Source: Paenibacillus sp. JZ16 (GTDB taxonomy: Bacteria > Bacillota > Bacilli > Paenibacillales > Paenibacillaceae). From it: 64,000 nt of DNA. The stretch lies in contig NZ_CP017659.1 of NCBI RefSeq assembly GCF_015326965.1, positions 4,716,001 through 4,780,000 of the forward strand, given 5' to 3'. A program made the translations under genes and the position numbers. Shown piece after piece: positions 1-15,000 of the stretch. Each line of letters opens with the position of its first letter. Positions within the stretch are counted from its first letter, which is position 1. The notes under the pieces were generated by a model. The model saw only the letters and a program-made list of their open reading frames with translations. It did not search any database and was not told where the DNA came from.

Positions 1-3000
1 ACGTTTAGAGAAAGTTATGAAGCCATTAATTTGAAATATTTAGAGTATGAAACCTTAGCAAGTAATATGGAAGAGGGGCAATGCGTTGCAGTAGATTGTC
101 AGGACTTAGCGTATATACAATATTCGTCTGGCAGCACAGGTAACCCTAAAGGAGTAAAATTAACACATGAAAATCTAGTTTATAATTTGGCACAGATAGT
201 AGATCGTATGAAATTAGACAAAAATGATGTCATGGCTAGTTGGTTACCATTGACACATGATATGGGCTTGATCGGTTATCATTTAACTCCGATATTTGCG
301 GGTATATCTCATTCCCTTCTAAATTCCGGTACATTTTTAAAGAAATCTTGGCTATATCTTCAAAAATGTGCGCAATTAAAAGCAACGGTGCTTGTAAGTC
401 CAAATTTTGGATTAGACTGGATGATGAAGACTGTAAAGGATTCACATTTAGAACATATTGATTTATCTAGTGTGCGAAACATAATGTGTGGTGCAGAACC
501 AATATCAATGGATACCATTAGACGATTTTATGAAAAATTTTCGTCTTCTGGCTTGCGTGAAAATACGATCCATCAAGTCTATGGTATGGCAGAAGCTAGT
601 TTGGCTGTTACTATTCCTGAAGAAGGACATAATCGAAGTGTATGTATTAACCGTCATAAAGCTCGTATTGGACAAGAAGTGGAAGATTTAGAAACGAAGG
701 AGCCAAATGCAGCAGAGTTTGCCATAGTAGGAGAACCATTACATGAATTAGAAATATTGATTGTAGATGATGAAGATCACATCTTAAAGGAAAATTACAT
801 AGGCAATATCGTGATCAAAGGGAAAAATGTATTTGAGGGATATATGAATCATGATAGTTCCCCTTTTAGTGAGCAGGGCTTCTTCCATACAGGAGATTTA
901 GGGTTTTTACGCAATGGAGAACTAATTGTAATGGGTAGAAAGAAGGATATTCTGTTTGTAAATGGTCAGAATTATTATGCTAGTGATATAGAAAATATGT
1001 TAACATTGGCGATCCCACAATTGTCTCAAGTCGTTGTGTGTGGTGTACGCAATCCGTCATCTATCAGGGATGAAATTATAGTATTTGTACATAATCGACA
1101 AGATGCTAAGGTATTTTTGCCGCTTGCCCATCAAGTGCAGAATATGGTATTAGAACGGATTGGAATAGCTGCAGATTATGTAATTCCAATAAAAACGATA
1201 CCGAAAACAACAAGTGGAAAGGTCCAACGATATCTTTTAATAGAGCGATTTGAGAATCATGAGTTTGATGATGTTATCGCAATAGCTCCATATTCTTATC
1301 AGAGTATCAAGGAATCCGCAAAGAAGCCAGCATGGAACAAAGCGGAGATTGAAAATCAAATCGTTGAAATTGCAAAAGAAGTATTCTCTATCCCTACTTT
1401 GAAAGTAGACGATACTATTTCTCGGATGGGAGTTAGTTCGTTAACTTTGATTCGTTTCCAGGATGAAATAAATCAACGATTTCAAGTTGAAATCCCTATC
1501 GTAAGCCTTTTCAAAATGTCTACCCTGGAACAAATAATTACGATTGTTGAGGAACAACTACAGGTAGAGGATGTCCAAACTTTTGAATTAACAGGGAATA
1601 AAGACATGTGGTATGAGCCGTTTCCGGTAACAGAAATACAAGGAGCCTATTTAGTTGGAAGACAAAATATTATGGAAATGGGCAATATCTCCACACATGC
1701 CTATTATGAGTTTGAAACAGAATTAGATATTAAACGCTTAAACGATGCATTGAATCATGTTTTAGAGCGTCAGCTTATGCTACGTACTATTTTTGATGAT
1801 ACAGGAATGCAAAAAGTTCGACGTTCTGCTTCTTCTTATGAGATTTGTATTGAAGATTTACAAGACCTGTCTTTAGAGGATCAACAAAAACGAATATTGG
1901 AAAAAAGAAATCGCAGGTCACATTTTGTTTTTCAACAAGATCATTGGCCATTATTTGAGTTGTCTGCATTTATTCTTGGTGAGAAGAAAAATTACCTCTT
2001 CCTGGATATTGACTTATTAATTGCTGATGGCGGCAGTTTATTAATTTTAATACAAGAGATCATGGATTATTATGAGAAACCGAATATGGAGATTGAACCT
2101 TTAACATTTCAATTTTCAGATTATGTAAGGGCATTGGAGAGCTTTCGTGAATCTTCCGCCTATCAAAGAGCTCAAGATTATTGGCAAGCCAAAATAGAGG
2201 ATTTTCCATATGCCCCTCAGCTACCATTCGTTTGTGAGCCAGAATCCATAGAGAGACCAACATTTCAGCGAATGGAGAAGAGTCTGACAACTGATAAATG
2301 GAATATTGTGAAAGGCTTAGCAACTCAGTATGGTGTAACACCATCTGTATTCTTATGTACAATTTATGCGGAAGTTTTGGGCAAATGGAGCAATCAATCC
2401 AGAATGGCACTTAATTTAACATTATTTAATCGACAGTCCTTTCATCCAGACGTAATGAAGTTGATTGGAGATTTCACGTCAGTTTTACTGTTAGATATTG
2501 ATTTGTCTGTTCATAGTGCTTTTTGGGAGAGAGCATCTATGGTTCAAGATATATTATTTGAAGCCGTAGATCATCGTTTTTATAGTGGTGTTGATGTTAT
2601 ACGAAATATTGCAAGTAAGAGAGAAATGACTAGTAAAGCGATTATGCCAATTGTATTCACTAGTATGTTATTCGATAAATCGGAATTTACAGATATTTTG
2701 CCGAAATTAGGAGAAATAAAATACGGAATAAGCCAGACCCCTCAAGTATTCTTAGATTTCCAAGTCACGGAAAGAGACGGACAATTAATTATGACTTGGG
2801 ATTATGCGAAAGATTTGTTTGATGAAGATATGATCAGTGCTATGTTTGAAACGTATCAACTTCGATTGCAGCAAGTTGTAGACCATAATCTTTCATCTAT
2901 GCCGCTGCCTGTAATACAGTATCAACTACTGCTTGATTACAATCGTACACAAGGAGATTATGAAGGAGATTTACTGCAAAGATTAATAGACCGGCAATGC

Positions 3001-6000
3001 CAAAAGACTCCAGATGCGATTGCAGTCAAATTAGGACAGGATACATTGACCTATGGCGAGTTGGCGAGAAAATCCAATCAGGTCGCTCGCTATTTAGCAG
3101 AACAAAACTATGCGCACAATTCTTATATTGGCGTTTGGGCAGAGAGACGAATCGAGACCATTGTAAATACGGTGGCTATTTTAAAAGCCGGCCATGCTTA
3201 TATTCCTGTGAATCCGGAACATCCTGAGGAAAGAATAGAATATATCGTCGAACATAGTGATATCAAGCTCATGATTCATCCGGATTTATATGAAAAAGAG
3301 AACCTTTCCACCTACAACGATGGAGCCTTAGATCTGTTAGAAGGCTGTGAGCAGGATAAAGCCTATGCTATCTATACTTCAGGAAGTACGGGACAGCCTA
3401 AGGGTGTTGTGATCACCCATGAAGCAGTCGTGAATACATTATTAGATATTAATGAGAAATTCAAAGTAGGCAGCGAGGATAAAATCATTGCCCTATCATC
3501 GATGAGCTTTGATTTATCTGTCTATGATATTTTTGGAGCACTCATCAGTGGAGCCCAGTTAGTATTAATTCCGGATCTTTTAGATATGAGTAGCATTCAT
3601 CAGATCATGATCGACGAAGAAATCACGATATGGAATTCGGTTCCGGCAATTATGGATATGTATCTGGAAAGCACAAAACAAGATACGGTGCATAGCACTT
3701 CAGCAGAGCTCTTACGTATTGTGATGCTAAGTGGAGACTGGATTTCTCTTGGTTTGCCGGAGAAAATCAAAACAAGAATGCCAAAAGTACAAGTCATCGG
3801 GTTAGGTGGAGCAACGGAAGGCTCTATATGGTCCATCTATTTCCCAATCACAGAAGTGAAGCCAGAGTGGAAAAGTATCCCTTATGGATATCCGTTGAAA
3901 AATCAACAAATTTACGTACTGGATGAATGTGGAGAAGAATGTCCAGTAGGCGTTCCAGGAGAACTGCATATTGGTGGAAAAGGAGTCGCCGCAGGTTATC
4001 TCAATGAAGAAGAGAAGACGAAGGCTGCCTTTATCAACCATAGATTCGGGTATCTGTACAAAACAGGTGATTATGGTGTAATGCGTGCGGAAGGATATGT
4101 AGACTTCCTTGGAAGAAAAGATAGTCAAGTTAAGATACGTGGGCATCGTGTCGAACTAGGAGAAATAGAACACTGTATCCATCATTTGCCCAAAATTCGC
4201 CAGTCCGTAGTCGCTGATTATAGTGATTCCCATGGAGAGAAGCAGCTGTGTGGGTACATTGTTGCCGATGAGACAATTGAATCGACAGAAATAAAAAGAG
4301 AGTTAGCGAAATATCTACCTGATTATATGGTCCCGGCACAATTCATACAGGTAGATGAGATTCCACTATCTGCAAATGGTAAAGTAGATCGTAAATTATT
4401 GCCGAATCCAGAAAAGTGCATTGAAGAAAGTAAGATGATAAGGGATTATGAGGCACCAAAGACCCAGACGGAGAAATTGGTAGTAGAGGCATTTGAATAT
4501 GTACTTGGTATGGAAAGAGTAAGCGTAAACGACAATTTCTTTGATTTGGGTGGGGACTCCATCAAGGCTATCCATATTCTAAACAAGATAAGAGAAGCTG
4601 GATACGATATCTCCATGCGAAATCTTTTGATGGAGAGAACACCAAAGCTAATAGCCATGAATTTATCCACAAAAAAAGAAATTATACCTGCGGAGCAAGG
4701 AGAAATAAGTGGTGAAATTTCACTGACACCAATTCAAAACTACTTCTTCGCACAAAATATGATGGATCCTGAACATTTTAATGTATGCCAAGTGTTTAAG
4801 GTTCGTGAAAAGCTAAATGCCCTGGCACTACAAAAAGCTTTATCTGCGTTAGTGCAGCATCATGATATGTTGAGAGCTACGTACAAAGATAAGAAACAGG
4901 TTATAGGGAAAGTAGAAGATAAGAAATGGTACGGCTTTACAACAATAGCATGTGAATCTGAAGAGATTCAGGAAAAAATTAAGTCAACGAAAGTAAAGAT
5001 GGATTTGGCGGAAGGACCATTATTGCAGGCTGTTGTATTTAGTACGCCGGAGCAAGATTATATGATGTTGCTAGCTCATCATATGATAATGGATGTGATT
5101 TCCTGGCGAATTTTAAGTGAGGATCTGGAGAAGGGCTACTCTCAAGCTTTGAATCAGAAAGAGATAACATTACCAGCTAAAACCGTTTCCTTTAAAGTAT
5201 GGAGCGAAGGATTAGCTCATTACAGCCAGAGTGAAAAGTTAAAGAGAAGGGTAGCTTACTGGTCAGAAATAGAAAATAAATTGGTTGATGGTAAGTTAAA
5301 AGAAGATAGCACTGACCATGAATTCGAACCAAAGACAGCCGTGGCATGTCTTAATGCCACGATCACAGAAAAGTTATTAAAAGAAAGTGCACATGCTTAT
5401 AATACAGAGATTAATGACTTGCTTGTAGCAGCACTAGGACGTGCGGTAAACAAAGTAACAGGTCAGAGAACGCTTGCTATACAGATGGAAGGACATGGTC
5501 GTGAAGAAACAGTAGGGTCTTTTGATTTAGGTAGGACAATAGGATGGTTCACTAGTATATATCCCGTAGTTTTAGAAGAGTTAGGCACTAATATTGCTCA
5601 GGATATTCGAAATACGAAAGAGAACCTACGACGTGTGCCAGCACATGGAATTGATTATGGCCTCATAAAGTATGCAGACATGGTTAATTCAGAAGGAATG
5701 GATGTGGAAGTGGCACCAGATATATCATTTAACTATCTTGGAGAACTAGAAACAAAGAAAGGATCTGGCGATCCAAATTTTGAGTTTTCACAACTGGGTT
5801 ATGGACAGGATACGGATCCTCGCAATCAATTTGGACCATCCATTAACGTCATAGGTCATGTGCAAAATGGTAGTTTATCTATGACAGTAACCTGCAACAG
5901 CAGTCGTTATTTAGCTGAGAGAATTGAGCAAATAGGAAAAGCATATGAAGAAGAACTGATAGCGGTCGCAGAACATTGCTCCCATGCACAGAAGAGTGAG

Positions 6001-9000
6001 TCAACGGCAAGTGATTTTGGTGAGAGGGTATGGAAAGATAGCGAATTTTGTTATGTACAGGAAGCTGCCAAAAACCGCGGCGAAGAAATTCAACGTATCT
6101 ATCCATTGGCTCCTGTGCAAGAGGGAATGCTCTATGAGAAGCTTTTGGATGAATCCTCTACGAAGTATGTTGTTCAGCAGACGTTGCGATTGACGGAAGT
6201 AGATGTAGAGAAGATGCACAAGGCTTTTGAATATCTAGCAACACAGCATGATATTTTACGTACAAAGATCTGTTATCGGGGAGTAAGTGTACCAAGACAA
6301 GTTGTATTGAAAGAAAGAATGCCGGAATTTAATTATATGGAAGTAGATAATGAATCTGATTATCTTGATTTAAAAGAACAAGATGTAAAACGTGGATTTG
6401 ATTTGGAAGAAGATACACTACTTCGTATGAATTTGATAAAAATAAAGAACAGTGGTTATCGGTTGATCATGACGAACCATCATATTATTTTAGATGGTTG
6501 GTGTTTGCCAATTTTGCGTAAAGAATTATTTAGTGCGTATATGGCAACAGATGAAGAACAATTAAAAATACTTAATCAGGCTGCTTCTAATAAAATTGGG
6601 AGCTATGAAAAATTTGTAGATTATATCAATGAAAAAGATAAAGAGCCGAGCCTTAAATATTGGGAAGACCTTCTTCAAGGATATGAGACAAGGGCTGAAA
6701 TTTTACCTATGGGTCGTCCAGAAGAAACAGAAGAAGAGAGTCAGAGTCAAGAGTTTAAGTTAAGCTTGGAGGTAACCGAACAAGCAGAAGCGATATGTGC
6801 CAAGTATGATGTAACATTGAACACGCTAGTAGAAGCTTGTTGGGGCGTTTTATTGGAAAAATACAACTCAACCAATGATGTCGTTTTTGGAAAAGTTGTA
6901 TCTGGTAGAAATGCAGAGATTGAAGGTATTGAAGAAATCGTTGGTTTATTTATCAATACCATACCCGTACGTATATCGACAACAAACGAAGACACATTTG
7001 CCGATTTGTTGAAATCATTACAGAGCCAGGCAATTGCTGCAAATGAACACGATTTTCTTCCTTTAGCAGAAATACAGAATCATACTTTATTAGGAAGGAA
7101 TCTAATTGGAACACTATTCTTCTTTGAAGGCTATCAAGGAACAAGTATAAATATTGATGGCAAATTAAATGTGGAGTCTGAATATTACCGCGAACAAATC
7201 GGGTATGACTTGGGAATGACAGCATTTAAGAGTGATGAAAATCGTATTCATTTTAGAATTCTGTTCAGTACAAAGCTATATAACAAGGAAGAAATAAATA
7301 TTATTGGTTCCCATTTGCAAAGACTTATGGAACAAGCCATTGCAGCACCACAGACGAAATTAAATGAATTGGGCATGACAAATGAAGCAGAAGAAAAGAT
7401 TCAATTAGTACAGTTTAACGCAACGGACATCGACTATCCAAGAGACAAGACCATTGTCCAATTATTTGAAGAACAAGTAGCAAGAACACCCCATAATACA
7501 GCAGTAGTATGCGGGAATGAGCAATTGAGTTACGCTGAATTAAATGCTCGTGCCAATAAACTTGCATTAAGGTTACGACGGGAATACCATGTCCGGCCTG
7601 ATGATTTTGTTGCGATTATAGCAGAAAGAAGCTTAGAGCTGGTGGTCGGATTGTATGGCATCCTAAAGTCGGGTGCAGCATATGTACCAATTGACCCATT
7701 TTATCCAGAAGAACGCATTGCGTATATCTTGGAGGATAGCCAGCCGAAAGCGGTTTTAATTGGTCATGGAAAGTATAATATTTCTCCTGAAAAGGTTGTT
7801 GACTTATATAGTGCAAGCAATTATGAGGAAGGTGCAGAGAATCTAGAACATGTGAATACTCCTCATGATCTTATTTATCTGGTTTATACATCGGGTACAA
7901 CAGGAAAACCAAAAGGGGTTATGGTAGAGCATCAGCATATAGTCAATCAGCAGATGTGGACACAAAGAGAATATCCATTGCACGAGGGAGAATCCCTTTT
8001 AATGAAGACCACTTGTGCCTTTGATGTTTTTGCCTGGGAAGTATTTTGGTGGATGTTAGCAGGTGGTAAACTTGTTATTTTGCAACAAGGAGAAGAAAGT
8101 CAAAGTGATAAGATCATCAAGGTAATTCAGGATTATCAAGTAAATGCAATCCAGTTCGTTCCTTCAATGTTCAATATGTTTTTAGAAGAATTAGATATGA
8201 GCAAAGAGGAAATCAATACTCTACGTTATATCATTAATATTGGTGAGAAACTGAATGCAGAAAGTGTGAGACATTATAATCAATTAAGGGAAAAAGGACA
8301 AGTAAGAGCAGAACTACTGAATCTCTATGGTCCAGCAGAAACTACAGTTAATTCCAGTGGGTATCAATGTCCAACAGGCTTAGATGTAGATAAAGTATTA
8401 ATTGGTAAGCCTATTAGTAATACACAAATTTATATATTATCAAATGAAAAAACAGCTGGAATAGGTGTACCAGGGGAATTATGTATTGCAGGAGAAAGTG
8501 TGTCGCGTGGATACTTAAATCGTAAAGAATTAACAGCACAGAAATTTATTAAAAATCCTTTTGGTTCAGGAATGATGTATAAAACAGGTGATCTGGCACG
8601 GTGGATGCCGGATGGAAATATCGAGTATCTTGGCCGTATAGATGATCAGGTTAAGATAAGAGGTTTCAGAATCGAACCAGGAGAAATCGAAAGTACTTTG
8701 ATGGAACTCGAAGGAGTTAGTGGAGCAGCCGTTGCAGTACGCCAAGACAAGCAAGGAGAAAAATATCTGTGTGCTTATGTAGTCGTTCAGACAGAAGTGG
8801 AAAAATTAGACGAAGATACAATCAAGAGTGAATTACGCAAGAAGTTACCAGACTATATGGTTCCTTTATATATGATTCGAATTGATCAAATTCCATTAAG
8901 TCATAATGGAAAGCTGGACAAAGCCGCACTACCAGAACCAGAATACAAGTCTAAGGAATATGCAGCACCAACAAATAGAGAAGAGAAGTTAGTAGTTGAA

Positions 9001-12000
9001 GCATTTGAGAAAATCCTTGGAATAACAGAAATTAGTGTCCATGATAGCTTTTTTGACTTGGGTGGTCATTCATTGAAAGTTACATTATTGTGTAATGAAT
9101 TAGAAAAGACAATCGGTATAAAGCTGCAGCTTAGTGAAATATTTGCTTTATCTACACCAAAACGTATTGCAGAAAGAATTGGAAGTTTGCAATATGATAG
9201 TTTTTCGGAAATACCGAAAATAGCTAAAGCAGAGTTCTATCCTATGAGTTCTGTTCAAAAGCGACTGTATCTTCTCAATGAGATAGTAGGTCCTAGTATT
9301 TCCTATAACATTTCGAATGTCATAAAATATGAAAACACTCTGGATAAAGAGCAGCTACAGAGAGCATTAGATAAACTCTTAGAGAGAGAAGAAATATTGA
9401 GAACGAGCTTCCATCTTATTAATGGGGAGCCAGTTCAAGTAATTCAACCAGATGCGAGAGTAGTATTAGAATACAAAGAAGCAGATACACTAGATATTCA
9501 AGATGAATATGATCGTTTTGTTTGCCCATTTGATTTATCCAAAGCACCTTTGATGCGGGTTAAGTTACTACAGGCGCCACAAGCTTCATACTTGATGCTG
9601 GATATTCATCATATTGTTTCTGATGGAGAAAGTCTGCCTATTATGATGAACTGGATAAGCGAGTTATATGAAGGAAATACTTTACCAATGCCAAGGGTTC
9701 ATTATAAAGATTTCTCTGCTTGGCAAATGACTCAGGATATTACGAAGCAGGCGGCATATTGGAAGAACGAGTTCTCAGGCGAAATTCCAATACTCAATTT
9801 GAATACAGATTTCCAACGTCCTAAGAAAAAGAGCTTCAATGGTGCCGACGTAAAAACTAAGATTGAAGAACCAGTTTTTATGGAAATAAAAGAATTAGCA
9901 AAGAAGCATGGTGCTACGGAATTCATGATTATGTTATCAACCTTTATGCTTCTAATGAGCAAATACAGTCAACAGGAAGAAATAGTAGTTGGAACTCCTG
10001 TATCAGGCAGAACCCACGTTGATACACAAGAAATGCTGGGGATGTTTGTAAACTCCTTGGCGATCAAAGGAAAAGTGAAACAAGAGGAGAGTTTTGAACA
10101 AGTATTGCTTGGAGTAAAAGAAAAATGTCTTCGTGCGTATGATAATCAGGACTTTCAATATGAAGACTTGGTTGAGGCAGTAGATGTAAAGAGAGATTTA
10201 TCAAGAAATCCATTATTTGATGTAATGTTTATGATGCCAGAGAGTGAAATTATGTCTGGTTCAAAGAGCATTATGAGTGGAACATGGGTACCAATGGAAG
10301 GAAAAGTAGCTAAGTTTGATCTGAATTTAATGGTAATACACACATCAGAGGGTTATATGGTCAACTTAGAGTATTCTACAGATTTATTTAAACAAGAAAC
10401 GATAAAGCAAATGGTGGATGATTATGTTTTATTGCTTTCGGAAGTTATAAAGCATCCAGAAGATCGTTTGCAAACTCTACTTAAGAGAGAGGACGTTAAG
10501 AAAGAGGAAAAAGATTCGACCCAAGCAGAGCTTGATAATCGTGCCAATCATCTGGCGCAGCAAGTTTCAGATTTGATGCAAGCATTGCATCAAAGAGATC
10601 AAGCTTATTGGAAGAGCAAAGTAGAGAATTTCCCACATGCGCCACAGTTACCGCTTCTTTTTAACGGGAATGCTGTAAACAACGCGACAGTGAAACGTTT
10701 AGAAACGAAAATTTCTGCGAAAGACTGGGCGATTGTAAGAAACAAAGCTTTGGATAACAGAATTGCACCATCTGCGTTATTGTGCACAATATATGCGGAA
10801 GTTCTATTTAAATGGAGCAATCAATCCAACATGGCTCTTAGCTTAAATCTGTTTAGTAATCAGCCTTTTCACCAAGATGGAATGTCTCTGATGAGGGATT
10901 TTGTATCAAAATTGTTATTAGATATCGATTTATCATCTCACAGACCATTTTGGGAAAGAACTACTGAGATACAGAAGCGGTTATTTGAAGCGTTAGACCA
11001 CAGATTTTACAGTGGGGTTGATTTCCTGCGTGATCTGGCTGAAAACCGCGGTCAAGAAGATCAAGCTATAATGCCAATTATATTTACGAGTATGCTTCGT
11101 GACGAAGCGGATTCTTTCAATGCCAATATAGGCAGTAGGGGAGAATTGAAATACGGAATAAGCCAGACCCCTGAAGTATTTTTGGACTTTCAAGTTGCGG
11201 AAAGCGACGGACAATTAATGATGACTTGGGATTATGTGAAAGATTTGTTTGACGAAGATATGATCAGTGCGATGTTTGAAACGTATCAACTTCGCTTACA
11301 GCAAGTCATAGACCATAATCTTTCAACTATGCCGTTGCCTGTAACACAGTCTGAACTACTGCTTGATTACAATCGTACACAAGGAGACTATGAAGGGGAT
11401 TTACTGCAAAGATTAATAGACCAGCAATGCCAGAAGACGCCAGATGCGATTGCAGTCAAATTAGGACAGGATACATTGACCTATGGCGAGTTGGCGAGAA
11501 AATCCAATCAGGTCGCTCGCTATTTAGCAGAGCAAAACTATGCGCACAATTCTTATATTGGCGTTTGGGCAGAGAGACGAATCGAGACCATTGTAAATAC
11601 GGTGGCTATTTTAAAAGCCGGCCATGCTTATATTCCTGTGAATCCGGAACATCCTGAGGAAAGAATAGAATATATCGTGGAACATAGTGATATCAAGCTC
11701 ATGATTCATCCGGATTTATATGAAAAAGAGAACCTGTCCACCTATAACGATGGCGCCTTGGAATCGGTAGAAGACTGCCAGCAGGATAAAGCCTATGCTA
11801 TCTATACGTCAGGAAGCACGGGACAGCCTAAGGGGGTTGTGATCACCCATGAGGCAGTCGTGAATACACTATTAGATATTAATGAGAGATTCAAAGTAGG
11901 CAGCGAAGATAAAATCATTGCCCTATCATCGATGAGCTTTGATTTATCTGTCTATGATATTTTTGGAGCACTCATTAGCGGAGCCCAGTTAGTATTAATT

Positions 12001-15000
12001 CCAGATCTCTTAGATGTGGCCAGCATTCATCAGATCATGATCGAAGAAGAAATCACGATATGGAATTCGGTTCCGGCCATTATGGATATGTATTTGGAGA
12101 ATACAAAACAAGATACATTGCAGAGATCTACAGCAGAACGATTACGTATTGTGATGCTAAGTGGAGACTGGATTTCTCTTGGTTTGCCGGAGAAAATCAA
12201 AACAAGAATGCCAAAAGCACAAGTCATCGGGTTAGGTGGAGCAACGGAAGGCTCTATATGGTCCATCTATTTCCCAATCACAGAAGTGAAGCCAGAGTGG
12301 AAAAGTATCCCTTATGGATATCCGTTGAAAAATCAACAAATTTACGTACTGGATGAATGTGGAGAAGAATGTCCAGTAGGCGTTCCAGGAGAACTGCATA
12401 TTGGTGGAAAAGGAGTCGCCGTAGGCTATCTCAATGAAGAAGAGAAGACGAAGGCTGCCTTTATCAACCATAGATTCGGGTATCTGTACAAAACAGGTGA
12501 TTATGGTGTAATGCGTGCGGAAGGATATGTAGACTTCCTTGGAAGAAAAGATAGTCAGGTAAAGATACGTGGACATCGTGTCGAGCTAGGAGAAATAGAA
12601 CACTGTATCAATCATTTGCCAAATATTCACCAGTCCGTAGTCGCTGATTATAGTGATTCCCATGGAGAGAAGCAGCTGTGCGGGTATATTGTTGCCGATG
12701 AGACAGTAGAATTGGCAGAAATAAAAAGCGAGTTAACCAAATATCTACCTGATTATATGGTCCCAGCACAATTCATACAGGTAGATGAGATTCCACTATC
12801 TGCAAATGGTAAAGTAGATCGTAAATTATTGCCGGATCCAGAAAAGCATATGGAAAAAAGTAAGATGATAAGGGGTTATGAGGCACCAGAGACCCAGACG
12901 GAGAAATTGGTAGTCGAGGCATTTGAATATGTGCTTGGTATGGAAAGAGTAAGCGTAAATGACAATTTCTTTGATTTGGGTGGATACTCGCTTAATGTAA
13001 TCCGGCTGTGTAATGAATTAGAGAAGAGTACAGGGGTAAGGCTGCAACTTAGAGAAATTTTTGATTTAGTTACACCGAAGAATATTGCAGAAACAATTAA
13101 AAACTCAAAGGTAAATACGTATGAAGAAATACCAGAAATAGCAGAAGCAGAAAGCTATTCTATAAGTTCAGCTCAAAAGAGACTTTATCTTCTAGACCAA
13201 CTAACAGGTCCTGGTACAACTTATAATATTCCTTTAGTCATCAAGCTTAAAGTTAAACCAGACAATGAGCGACTTCAGAGAGCATTGGATCAATTAGTAG
13301 AGCAAGAGGAAATTTTGAGGACAAGTTTCCATATAGTTAATGGTGAGCCAATTCAAAAAATTTCTTCAGATGCAAGAATTGTGCTGGAGCACAGTGAAGT
13401 AAATACAGCAGATTCACAATATATCCAAGCTGAATATAATACTTTCGTCCAACCATTTGACCTGTCAAAATCACCACTAATGCGTGCAAAAATACTGGAT
13501 ACTCCAAATGATTCATACTTATTTTTGGATATTCACCATATTTTATGTGACGCAGAAAGCATGCCGATTATGCTCTACAAAATACAAGAGTTATATGAAG
13601 GAAGAGAACTGTTAACACCACGAGTACAGTATAAAGACTTTTGTGTTTGGCAAAATGCTAGAGATATAACAGAACAGGCAGCGTACTGGAAGAAAGAATT
13701 TTCTGGTGATATACCAGTCCTGGATTTAATCATGGATTATCCACGCCCTCATAAACAAAGCTTTAAAGGTGCTAATTTCCGAACACAGGTAGAAGAAAAC
13801 ACGAGTATTCAAGTAAAAGAGTTAGCGAAGAAGTATGGTGCAACTGAGTTTATGGTTTTGTTATCCATCTTTTTCTCCATGTTAGGAAAATACAGTCGAC
13901 AGGAAGAAATTATAGTAGGAACTCCAATATCGGGACGAAGCCATACGGATACCCAAAATATGTTGGGCATGTTTGTAAACACTCTGGCAATCAAAGGGAA
14001 TGTCTCCTCCGATGATTCATTTGAGGATGTATTATTAGGTATAAAAGAGAAATGTTTACAGGCATACGATAACAAGGATTATCAGTTCGAAGATTTGGTT
14101 GAAGCCGTGGGAGTAAAGAGAGATTACTCAAGAAACCCAGTATTCGATGTGATGTTTGTATTGCAGGACGATGAGAAAGAGAATTACTCGGATCGAATTC
14201 AATTTGGAACGAGGGAATCCGTTGAAGGGAGTATTTCTAAATTTGATCTTACCTTAACCATGATAAGTGATTCAGAAGGCTATAAGATTGATTTTGAATA
14301 TTCTACGGACTTATTCAAACCAGAAACGATCGAGTACATGGCAAAACACTTCTTAACACTAATTGAACGAGTTTTAATGTCTCCGGAAAAGAAGCTGCAG
14401 GATATTGCCATGGTCGATATGAACGAAGAAGCAAAAATATTGGATGAGTTCAATATGACGGATGCAGAATACCCTCATAATAAGACGATTGTGCAGTTAC
14501 TTGAAGAGCAGGCTGCCAGAATACCTAATAGTACAGCAATTACATTTAATGGACAACAGCTGACCTATGCACAATTAAATGAACGGGCGAATGCTTTGGC
14601 AAGAAAACTTCGAGAGGACCATAACATTCAACCCAATGACTTTGTGCTTATCTCAACAGAGAAATGTTTGGAGATGGTGGTGGGCATATACGCTATTTTA
14701 AAGGCTGGAGCAGCTTATGTACCCGTTGATCCATCTTATCCAGAGGAAAGAATTAATTATATCATCAATGACTGTAAACCAAGGGTAGTATTATGCGGTA
14801 CAAAAGAACCTGAAGCTGACATTCCTATCATGAATCTTCATGATGAGGCAAATTATACAATGGAATGCAGTAACCTTGTCCATGTAAATCAATCAAGTGA
14901 TTTGATGTATGTTATTTATACCTCTGGTACGACTGGCAGGCCAAAGGGTGTTATGGTTCAGCATGTAAATGTAGTGCGATTACTTAAGAATGACAAGTTT

